DNA of 64,000 nucleotides from Clostridium sp. (GTDB taxonomy: Bacteria > Bacillota > Clostridia > Lachnospirales > Lachnospiraceae). Made by a program: the position numbers and the translations under genes. The DNA lies in NCBI GenBank assembly GCA_031275405.1, contig JAISOV010000024.1, positions 62,001-126,000 of the forward strand, written 5' to 3'. The notes beneath the pieces were generated by a model. That model was not told where the DNA came from. It was given only the letters and a program-made list of their open reading frames with translations, and ran no database searches. Of the stretch, positions 44,693 through 51,777 are shown piece after piece. How positions within the stretch are numbered: the stretch's first letter is position 1; each line of letters starts with the position of its first letter.

Positions 44693-45551
44693 AATCTCCA
44701 TCCAGGCCAAATTCGATTTCCCGGTTCATGATCTTCGCCTGATGTTCCATGATCCGGTTGGTAATGTTGGACTGCGCCATCAGATATTTTTCTTTATCGA
44801 AGTCATAGGTATCTTCCGCAAAGGCATCCTTGCTGATCTGGTACAGCCTCTCCTGCTCCGCAATCATGTCGGAAATCTTCTGGTACAGCTGCTTCAGCTT
44901 CTTGACCTTGATCTTCCTTTCGCTGACTTCCTGCCATACGCTCTTGTGTTTCTCCGAGCCTAAGTTCCCGTCCACCGCCACCGGCGTGGTATCCAGCTGT
45001 TTGGCCACCTGGTTCGCGCTTAAAATATCGGTCAGCCGCAGGAAGCCCTCCGTCGCCGGAATAGAGCTGATCTGCATTTTATAGGAGACTTTAGGCAGGA
45101 AATCGCTTTCCCTCTGTTCCGGCGAGCAGATACGGGCATTGATCTTGAATTTCCCGTCTTTCCCATTCACCACCCGGATTTCCGTGGAAAAACCGATCTC
45201 CGCTTTCTCCACGTTCAGGTTGGTGACGGGTATGACGGACAGCAGCGGCACTTGCAGCTGCAGATTCTCCACGTTATAACCCTCTTCCGCCTCCGGCTTG
45301 ATCTGCTCGTAGGCGATGTTGATGTTATTCAGGTGGATGATTTCCTCCTGCCCGTTCTGCCTGACGGAGCCCATGCTCCTGATGGCGGACACGACATGCG
45401 CCCGCAGCTGCTGGTTGGATTTGGCAAGCGCATTCAAAGGCGCGTATACAAGGTCGTCCAGAAGGATAAAATCGCTGTCCATGTATCCATCCTGTCCTGC
45501 CTGAGACGCGTGCTGCGGCGGCTCGCTCTGATTGTTTGCCTTTTCGGCCAT
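44685..45551 (-). CDS. DUF2589 domain protein, smaller copy
   Basis: 288 residues. It shares the domain core with the 43013 gene: ILLDDLVYAPLNALAKSNQQL, LQLQVPLLSVIPVTNLNVEKAEIGFSTEI, and a VSYKMQISSIPATEGFLRLTDIL segment equivalent to the 'GTPEGLARVLDIM' part of the larger copy. The C-terminal region (about 195-280) is helical. GGAGG is 9 bases before the ATG. The two copies may act together as a heteromer. Confidence 0.88.
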   Translation of the reverse strand: MAEKANNQSEPPQHASQAGQDGYMDSDFILLDDLVYAPLNALAKSNQQLRAHVVSAIRSMGSVRQNGQEEIIHLNNINIAYEQIKPEAEEGYNVENLQLQVPLLSVIPVTNLNVEKAEIGFSTEIRVVNGKDGKFKINARICSPEQRESDFLPKVSYKMQISSIPATEGFLRLTDILSANQVAKQLDTTPVAVDGNLGSEKHKSVWQEVSERKIKVKKLKQLYQKISDMIAEQERLYQISKDAFAEDTYDFDKEKYLMAQSNITNRIMEHQAKIMNREIEFGLDGDYE

Positions 45552-45646
45552 TCCAGAAGTCCTCCTTTTTCAACAGAAAAATTTTCGGCGGAAAAATTTT
45601 TCCTAAGATGGTATGCGGAGCAGGATCGGCAGGCTGATCGCCGTTC

Positions 45647-46522
45647 CTAAGCCCGAATCAGGTGTTTCACGTTCACCGGACTGCAGATCGAATTGGTTCC
45701 GCCGACATTCTGATCAATGACCACCTTGTCGCCCTCGACGGACTTTACGATCCACGTATCGTTCTTTACCCAGGCCGGGATCGGTTTCCCGCTATAGTAA
45801 TTCGCATCCGGGGAAAGCCTTACCTTGCCGCCGACTTGGATCTCGGCGTTCCCTGCGGCGGAAGCCGTGGAAGCGGCGGCGGAAGCTTCTTTGTCCTTGC
45901 TCGGAACCCCGGCATTGCCGCCGCTGCCGGGAGCGGGGATCGCCGTCACGCCTTTTCCGTCCAGTAACGCCCGAACCGCCTGTCGGAAACCGTTCATCGT
46001 ATAGCCCGTCTGGAGCTGTGTCCAGAGGTGTTCCGGATCACCGTGTCCCGACGCGACTCCTCTCTGATGGCCTTCTTTGTGGCTGATGATGACGCCGTCC
46101 GCCAGAGGATCCAGCCCGTATTGTTTGCAGAGGAACGCGAACAGCTCTGCGGCGGCCTCATAAGTCAGCTTTGCGCACGCTTTTGCCGCCTCCGTATCCG
46201 AACAGCTGAACGAAGCCCCTCCGGTATATTTCAGGCAGGACGGTTCACACATTTCCACTCCGACGTGCGTACTGTTTGCATTTCCTCCGCAGTGCCAGGC
46301 GCGATGATCCCAAGGCAGCGTCTGGTAGACCTTTCCCGTCTTCCCGTCAATGAAAGCATGTACGCACGCCCGGCTGCTTTCCGGCGTGTTCCATTTTTTC
46401 ACAAAGGTTTCCGCAGAAGGCTGCGGACAGCCCACGCTGTGGAGCATCAGTCCGCTGACCTTGATTTTCTTCCCCGCCTTATAGCAGGGATTGTTGGTTA
46501 AGATACTTTCTATGATTTCCAT
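45647..46522 (-). CDS. N-acetylmuramoyl-L-alanine amidase (Amidase_2) with SH3-like tail
   Basis: 291 residues, first gene of the island operon. The amidase domain (about 20-185) has the metal ligands in LMLHSVGCPQPS and ISHKEGHQRG/SGHGDPEHLW, and the HRAWHCGGNANSTHVGVEMCE segment typical of prophage-type lysins. A low-complexity Ala/Ser linker follows, then a C-terminal SH3-like domain (VRLSPDANYYSGKPIPAW, DTWIVKSVEGDKVVIDQNVGG). There is no signal peptide, as in phage endolysins, so it needs lysis or a holin-like route to reach the wall. GGAG lies 7 bases before the ATG. Confidence 0.88.
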   Translation of the reverse strand: MEIIESILTNNPCYKAGKKIKVSGLMLHSVGCPQPSAETFVKKWNTPESSRACVHAFIDGKTGKVYQTLPWDHRAWHCGGNANSTHVGVEMCEPSCLKYTGGASFSCSDTEAAKACAKLTYEAAAELFAFLCKQYGLDPLADGVIISHKEGHQRGVASGHGDPEHLWTQLQTGYTMNGFRQAVRALLDGKGVTAIPAPGSGGNAGVPSKDKEASAAASTASAAGNAEIQVGGKVRLSPDANYYSGKPIPAWVKNDTWIVKSVEGDKVVIDQNVGGTNSICSPVNVKHLIRA

Positions 46523-46675
46523 CTATCTGCTCCTCTTTCTCCCTATCGGTAAGTTGCTGCCAAGCCGCTTGCCGCTGCGGCCCTGATACCTCAGTTCCTC
46601 CTTTCCCATCCCAAACCGGCTCTTCGCTTCCCTGCTCTGAGTTCCGGCCCTGAATGTTTGACCGGCCTGTACATA

Positions 46676-46846
46676 TAATACTACATTAAATCATAAAGAC
46701 ACTTTTCGACATTTTTCTTGGATTAATCTACTATGTGTTTCCATCTATTCATAAATGTTCCATTTTTTGTACAGTGAATAATTTCCTTAAATTTCCAGAT
46801 ATTTTTTTTGTTTTTCTATTGCATCTTCGGATATAATGTAGTATTA
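46676..46846. repeat. 13-bp perfect inverted repeat flanking an AT-rich segment (candidate invertible promoter)
   Basis: TAATACTACATTA (46676-46688) and TAATGTAGTATTA (46834-46846) are exact reverse complements 145 bases apart. The enclosed DNA is very AT-rich compared with the window. A promoter-like TTGTTT-N18-TATAAT inside it points away from the amidase operon in this assembly (46808-46837). It occupies the leader of the island operon. Confidence 0.6.
46808..46837 (+). promoter_or_regulatory. Promoter-like sequence inside the inverted-repeat segment, facing away from the island
   Basis: TTGTTT (46808-46813) and TATAAT (46832-46837) with an 18-base spacer on the plus strand. The -10 box runs into the right inverted repeat. 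There is no plus-strand gene downstream; if the segment were inverted it would point into the amidase operon. Confidence 0.45.
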
Positions 46847-46957
46847 AATCATCGAAAAATGACTGCCGGAAGTTCGTGGCTCGGATCTATAGGGGGAAGC
46901 GTCCAGCTCCATATCCTATTTTCCGGAAGTTGCAGGATGTGCGCCCGTCGGGTGCAC

Positions 46958-46987
46958 AAAAAAACCGGAGCCTGCTATCCGCTCCGG
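46958..46987 (-). terminator. Rho-independent terminator of the argF-birA operon
   Basis: On the minus strand CCGGAGC pairs with GCTCCGG (46981-46987 and 46965-46971) and is followed by seven T (46958-46964). It is about 140 bases past the stop of the 47129 gene. The rest of 46523-47128 holds the inverted-repeat segment and no supported gene. Confidence 0.85.
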
Positions 46988-47128
46988 AAGGTTCCCTGCC
47001 TGTTCACTTGGCCTATTTCCTTTCCCTCATTCTTCTTGCCCGCCCCAGAGGTTCCTTTTGCCGCTTGGCCTTGCCCGCCCCAGAGGTTCCGCTTGCCGGT
47101 TCCAGCGCTGCGCGATCCGGTACATCGG

Positions 47129-47458
47129 TCATGGACTTTGCGAAAAGACCTGGCCATACAGGCTGAGCAACTCAAACAGCGCCTGCCGTTTCCTGCGGAT
47201 CTCGCTTACCAACAGCCCCGCAGCAATCTCATCATAACCAAAATCCGTCTCCTTGGCGCTCGTTTCCATGGAAACGGAGCCGTCCTCTTCCAGCACGACC
47301 GTAAAGATTCCCCCCGCATCCCTTGTGAACAGCACACAGATGATGTGAAGCTCCTCCTTGACCGGATCCGGCAAGGTGTCGAATCTGGGGTTAAAATAAT
47401 ATTTCCGCTCGTAAGCATTCGCTCCGCAGAGTACCGTCCTGCCTGTACCTTCTCGCAT
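47129..47458 (-). CDS. Small conserved protein (resembles DUF6145 family)
   Basis: 109 residues, MREGTGRTVLCGANAYERKYYFNPRFDTL and on. GGGAGC lies before the ATG at 47458. It has strands in the middle (HIICVLFTRDAGGIFTVVLE) and a C-terminal helix (AAGLLVSEIRRKRQALFELL). From memory it resembles a family common in Lachnospiraceae (DUF6145), a recollection that I could not check. It is last in the argF-birA transcription unit, before a strong terminator. Function unknown. Confidence 0.7.
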   Translation of the reverse strand: MREGTGRTVLCGANAYERKYYFNPRFDTLPDPVKEELHIICVLFTRDAGGIFTVVLEEDGSVSMETSAKETDFGYDEIAAGLLVSEIRRKRQALFELLSLYGQVFSQSP

Positions 47459-47503
47459 GTCTGCTCCCGTCCGCCCGCTTTGGCCTGTCAAGCTCTCCAT
47501 CCG

Positions 47504-48484
47504 TCACGTGTAGCCATAGATTCCTCTCACCGACACTTCCCCGGCATAGACCTCCACGCGCTTCCCTTCCGCCGTTTCCACGGTCAGCTGTCCGGTGGAA
47601 GTAATCCCCCCTGCGGTTCCGTCATAATCCCCTTTGGGATCCAGCACCCGCACCTGCGCGCCGCGGTTGACCAGCAGCCTGTTGTAGCTCTCCATCAGGC
47701 CGCTCAGGTCGCCCTTTTCGCAGAAAACGGCATAGTCCTCCTCAAAATGAAGCAGGACCTTCGCCAGCAGGACGCTCCGGGATATTTCACGCCCGCTTTC
47801 CAGATCCAGACAGGTCGCCTTTTCCCGAAGCGGCGGCGGGAACTCCTGCTTCCCCACGTTAATGCCCACCCCGACGACTACATAATGGATATAATCCAGT
47901 TCCGCGCTCATCTCCGTCAGGATGCCGCAGCATTTCCGTCTCTTGACGACGACGTCATTGGGCCACTTGATCCGCGCCTCCAGACCGCTTTCCTCCGCGA
48001 CCGCCAGCGCCACGCTGTGGGCCATGACCAAGGTCAGCATGGACGCCTGTGCCGGAGGGAAAGCCGGCTTCAAGACCAGCGAGAAATAAAGATTGGTGTC
48101 CGCAGGGCTGTCCCAGCCCCTCCCCCTGCGCCCTCGGCCCGCCGTCTGCCGATCCGCGACCAGAAGCGTACCGTGAGCGGCGCCCCATTCCGCTTCTTTT
48201 TTAGCCTGGGTATTCGTGGAATCCAGCTCGGCATAGTATTTCAGGTTCTTCCCCGCCCATTTCGTCCGCAGACGGCTCTCGAGTTCATTCTTTCCGAACA
48301 CCTCTCCCGCCGCCAGAAGCCGGTAGCCTCTGTTCTGTCTGGTTTCTATAGAAAACCCTTCTTCTTTTAATCGGTTCATGGACTTCCAGACCGCCGTCCT
48401 GGTCACTTGGAACCGCTCGCTCAGCTCCCGCCCGGATACATAGTCCTTCCTTTCCCGTAAAAGCGCCAATATCTCTGCTTTCAT
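47504..48484 (-). CDS. birA: Bifunctional biotin operon repressor / biotin--protein ligase
   Basis: 326 residues. The N-terminus is a winged helix (KDYVSGRELSERFQVTRTAV) that can repress biotin genes. The ligase core shows the biotin-AMP binding motif GRGRRGRGWDSP (about residue 115), IKWPNDVVVKRRKCCGIL, and the C-terminal SH3-like domain (GAQVRVLDPKGDYDGTAGGI). The ATG at 48484 overlaps the stop of the alanine-rich ORF (ATGA). It attaches biotin to carboxylases; repression of biotin transport or synthesis genes is inferred from the helix domain. Confidence 0.94.
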   Translation of the reverse strand: MKAEILALLRERKDYVSGRELSERFQVTRTAVWKSMNRLKEEGFSIETRQNRGYRLLAAGEVFGKNELESRLRTKWAGKNLKYYAELDSTNTQAKKEAEWGAAHGTLLVADRQTAGRGRRGRGWDSPADTNLYFSLVLKPAFPPAQASMLTLVMAHSVALAVAEESGLEARIKWPNDVVVKRRKCCGILTEMSAELDYIHYVVVGVGINVGKQEFPPPLREKATCLDLESGREISRSVLLAKVLLHFEEDYAVFCEKGDLSGLMESYNRLLVNRGAQVRVLDPKGDYDGTAGGITSTGQLTVETAEGKRVEVYAGEVSVRGIYGYT

Positions 48485-48723
48485 CCTACTCCAATCACGC
48501 CGCCGCAAACGGCATTAGACAGCCTGCGCGGAAAGAAAGCTCGCGGCGGTCGTTTCGATTGCGAACCGTCCAATTGCCCAGCCGCGGTTTTCGCGGTTTT
48601 CGCGGCTTTCGCAGCTTGCGCGGCCTGTGCGGTTTGCGCAGCTTGCGCGGCTTGCGCAGCCTGTGCAGCTTTCGCGGCTTGTGCAGCCTGCGCGGCTTTT
48701 CCCGCCTCAGTAATCCCGCTCAC
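48481..48723 (-). CDS. Alanine/glutamine-rich repeat ORF overlapping argF and birA
   Basis: 80 codons: MSGITEAGK followed by about twelve AAQ/AAK/TAK triplets and a basic tail (SQSKRPPRAFFPRRLSNAVC). The start is a GTG that overlaps the argF stop (GTGA) and the stop overlaps the birA ATG (ATGA), so it would be coupled at both ends. The DNA is a 9-base periodic repeat whose frame is kept. This may be a real low-complexity peptide or an expanding spacer that keeps the operon translated. Not recognised. Confidence 0.45.
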   Translation of the reverse strand: MSGITEAGKAAQAAQAAKAAQAAQAAQAAQTAQAAQAAKAAKTAKTAAGQLDGSQSKRPPRAFFPRRLSNAVCGGVIGVG

Positions 48724-49709
48724 GCCTGGATGGTAGCCGCGATCACGGCCTTAATGGTGTGCATACGGTTTTCCGCTTCCTGGAACACGACGGAGCGCCC
48801 GGACTCAAACACCTCGTCCGTAACCTCCATTTCCGTAATACCGAACCGCTTCCCCACTTGTGCCCCTATCTGTGTCTTCCCGTCATGGAAGGCGGGAAGG
48901 CAGTGCAGGAAGATGGCTCTGTCGTCCGCCAGTTCCATGACTTCCCGTGTGACCCGGTAAGGCGTCAGGTCTTTGATCCGCTTTTCCCAGACTTCTTCCG
49001 CTTCCCCCATGGACACCCATACGTCCGTAGCGACCACATCCGCGCCTTTCACGCCCTCCGCCACACTTTCCGTCAGCGTGATGGAAGCCCCTGTCCGCGC
49101 GGCAAGCGCCCGGCACTCTTTCGTCAGTTCCGGCGCGGGAAAATATCCGGAAGCCGTACACGCCGTAAACCGCAGACCCATCTTGGCACAGGCCACCATC
49201 AGCGAGTTGCCCATGTTATAACGGGCATCCCCCATATAGGTCAGGCGTATGCCTTTCAGACAGCCGAAATGTTCCCGGATGGTCAGCAGATCCGCCAGCA
49301 TCTGGGTGGGATGAAATTCGTTCGTCAGTCCGTTCCAGACAGGAACGTGCGCGTAGCGCGCCAGCTCCTCCACGATCTCCTGGCCGAAGCCCCGGTATTC
49401 TATGCCGTCAAAGATCCCGGCGAGCGTCCTCGCGGTATCCGCAATGCTTTCTTTTTTCCCGATCTGGGAGCCGAGCGGATCCAAATAGGTCGTACCGATG
49501 CCAAGGTCATGCGCCGCCACCTCGAAGGCACATCGGGTACGGGTACTGGTCTTTTCAAAAATCAGGGCAATGTTCCTCCCCCGGAAATCATCCACGGCGA
49601 TCCCCTTCTTTTTCTTTTCTTTCAGCCGCGCCGCGAAATCCAGCAGATAAACGATTTCTTCCGGTTCAAAATCCAGCAGCTTCAAAAAATCCCGTCCTGT
49701 TAAATCCAT
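48720..49709 (-). CDS. argF: Ornithine carbamoyltransferase
   Basis: Makes citrulline from ornithine and carbamoyl phosphate (arginine synthesis) or the reverse (arginine breakdown). 329 residues: carbamoyl phosphate site IFEKTSTRTRCAFEV (about 55-69), WNGLTNEFHPTQMLAD, ornithine site VWVSMGEAEEVWEKR and HCLPAFHDG. The start at 49709 has AGGAG and a GC hairpin (49724-49740) before it. No other arginine gene is nearby, so the anabolic or catabolic role cannot be told from context. Confidence 0.95.
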   Translation of the reverse strand: MDLTGRDFLKLLDFEPEEIVYLLDFAARLKEKKKKGIAVDDFRGRNIALIFEKTSTRTRCAFEVAAHDLGIGTTYLDPLGSQIGKKESIADTARTLAGIFDGIEYRGFGQEIVEELARYAHVPVWNGLTNEFHPTQMLADLLTIREHFGCLKGIRLTYMGDARYNMGNSLMVACAKMGLRFTACTASGYFPAPELTKECRALAARTGASITLTESVAEGVKGADVVATDVWVSMGEAEEVWEKRIKDLTPYRVTREVMELADDRAIFLHCLPAFHDGKTQIGAQVGKRFGITEMEVTDEVFESGRSVVFQEAENRMHTIKAVIAATIQA

Positions 49710-49800
49710 GTTCGCTCCTGACTGCCGGCCTGGCGCCGGCGAAGGTCGATAAACGCTTTGTTTCCACAATCAGAATCAAAATTCAACGCGGCTCCCCTGA

Positions 49801-51777
49801 TCATGTGACGCCGCAGGGCGCGTTCTTCAAGGAAAAATCGCTCCGATCCAGAGAAAAGTTGGGGTTATAGTACGGATCCCCTTTTTCCAGCACATCCTTC
49901 CACTTCTCCCGGAACCGCTCCGCTTCCCGGCCATAACGCGCGGCGTTTCCGCCCTCGCCGTCCGAGCCTCTGGAAGCGGACTCAGCATGATACAGCTCCG
50001 CGAAAGGCGTAAAGACGTTCAGCAGCTTGCGCTCCCTTAGTTTCAGGCAGAAATCCACGTCGTTCAAGGACACGGCAAACTCTTCCTCCAGCCCCCCGAC
50101 TTCCTCATACAGCTGCTTTTTCACCATCAGACAGGCGCCTGTGACGGCGGTCACGTTCTGCGCATAGCACAGTCTGCCCATATACCCCAGGTTCTTCCAA
50201 TGCTGCCGGTAATGTGTGTGTCCGGCGCTGCGGTGGGCGCCCAAGCCGATGACCACCCCCGCGTGCTGGATCGTCCTGTCCGCGTAATACAGCTTACAGC
50301 CGACCGCGCCCACGTCTTCCCGCTGGGCATACATCAGCAGCTCCTCCATCCAGTTGGCGGTAATGACTTCCGTGTCGTTGTTCAGCAGCAGGACATATCT
50401 GCCCCTTGCTTCCGATACGCCCAGATTATTCACGGCAGAGTAGTTGAAGGCTCCCTCATAGGTAAGAATCCGGATCTTTTCATTCTCCTGAAGACTGGCG
50501 TAATATTCCCGGATCTGCGCCGTGGTGCTGTTGTTCTCCACGATGAGGATCTCATAATGGCTATAGGTGGATTTTTCCAGAATGGAGGCCACGCACCTTT
50601 TCAGATCCTCCGCATGATCCTGATTGGCAATCACGATGGAAACCAGCGGCTCCCCAAGCACTTGATACTGGATCCGGAAAATGGTTTCAAAGGCTTTCGT
50701 ACTGCTTAGCCGGAAATGCTCAAAGCCCTGTCCGCGCAGGCTTTCCGCCACCGCCCCTTTCGCCGCCTCTATCGCATAGGTCTTCGCTTCGATCCCGGAC
50801 GCCACGCTCCCGGAATGGCTTCTCCAGTAATACAGGATCCGAGGGATATGCACGATACGGCTTGCCCGCGCCGTCAGCCTAAGAATCATGTCATGATCCT
50901 GGCTTCCGTCATACTTGGCGCGGAAAACCTCCCTGTCATCCAGCAGTTCTCTGGAAAACACGCTGAAATGACAGATGTAATTATTTGCCCGCAGATTGTC
51001 CGGCGCAAAATCCGGCTTGAAATGCAGGGTCAGCATTTTGTTAAGATCGCCCTTATGGAACGTGGTTTCATCGCAGTATAAATAATCCGCTCCCTGCTCG
51101 TTGACGGCTTTCGCGTACTCGTACAGCGCCGAAGGGTGCAGGATGTCGTCATGGTCAAACAGGCCGATGTACTCCCCCCGCGCCATTTTCAAGGCTTCGT
51201 TGGTGTTCGCGGAGATACCGCCGTTCCGGAGAAGCTTCTGATAGCGAATCCGTCCGCCTGATTTTTCCAGGTATTCCTTGCAGATCGCTTCCACATAGGC
51301 GTGTTCCCGGTCAGAGCCGTCCGCCAGGCAAAGCTCCCATTTCTCATAGGTCTGATTCAGGACGGACTGGATGCTTTCGCGCAAAAACGGCTCCGGCGTA
51401 TTGTACAGCGGCGCCAGAATGCTGAACGTCACCATCCGGGGGAAAACGCTCTGCCGCTGCCTTGCCGCCTCCTCCGCGTCAGGGAAGCTTGCCGTTCCAA
51501 ACCGCTTTCTGGCTCGCCGTTGCCGCAGCTGATACCCGACCTTCCCGAAGACCTCCTTTACGCTTCCGCAGCGGGAGAGCCTGTCTTTCTGGCGGACGAT
51601 CCAGTGAACCCCCCGCCGCAGGGGCCTGCTGGCTTTCCACAGGGGATTTTCCCGGATATGGTTCAGCTGCCATTCCAGTTCTTCCTTCTGTACTTCTAAC
51701 TGCGCGATTCTGGACGCCAGCTGCGCGGACTTGAGGCGCTCCCGCTCGTAAGCTTCCCGGTATTCTTGTGCTTCCAT
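49801..51777 (-). CDS. Two-domain family 2 glycosyltransferase
   Basis: 658 residues. An N-terminal coiled coil (about 1-45) leads to a first GT2 domain (VTFSILAPLYNTPEPFLRES, DSDREHA-type loop, YIGLFDHDDILHPSAL with the DHD motif near residue 215) and a second GT2 domain (LVSIVIANQDHAEDLKRCVA, RYVLLLNNDTEVITANWMEEL with NND near residue 473, AVTGACLMVKKQLYEEVGG). Tandem domains of this type make rhamnan or similar O-antigen-like chains; with rfbA, rfbB and rfbC nearby, rhamnose transfer is likely. It has GGGAG before the ATG, and its start overlaps the upstream GT gene. Confidence 0.88.
   Translation of the reverse strand: MEAQEYREAYERERLKSAQLASRIAQLEVQKEELEWQLNHIRENPLWKASRPLRRGVHWIVRQKDRLSRCGSVKEVFGKVGYQLRQRRARKRFGTASFPDAEEAARQRQSVFPRMVTFSILAPLYNTPEPFLRESIQSVLNQTYEKWELCLADGSDREHAYVEAICKEYLEKSGGRIRYQKLLRNGGISANTNEALKMARGEYIGLFDHDDILHPSALYEYAKAVNEQGADYLYCDETTFHKGDLNKMLTLHFKPDFAPDNLRANNYICHFSVFSRELLDDREVFRAKYDGSQDHDMILRLTARASRIVHIPRILYYWRSHSGSVASGIEAKTYAIEAAKGAVAESLRGQGFEHFRLSSTKAFETIFRIQYQVLGEPLVSIVIANQDHAEDLKRCVASILEKSTYSHYEILIVENNSTTAQIREYYASLQENEKIRILTYEGAFNYSAVNNLGVSEARGRYVLLLNNDTEVITANWMEELLMYAQREDVGAVGCKLYYADRTIQHAGVVIGLGAHRSAGHTHYRQHWKNLGYMGRLCYAQNVTAVTGACLMVKKQLYEEVGGLEEEFAVSLNDVDFCLKLRERKLLNVFTPFAELYHAESASRGSDGEGGNAARYGREAERFREKWKDVLEKGDPYYNPNFSLDRSDFSLKNAPCGVT

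Noticed and set aside
46808-48370. A 520-codon plus-strand ORF
   Set aside because: It is antisense to birA and the gene after it, both of which have clear family motifs; its own product is Pro/His/Arg-rich with no recognisable domain, as expected of a shadow frame in GC-rich DNA.
48759-49703. A 314-codon plus-strand ORF
   Set aside because: It lies entirely opposite argF and has no domain or binding site.
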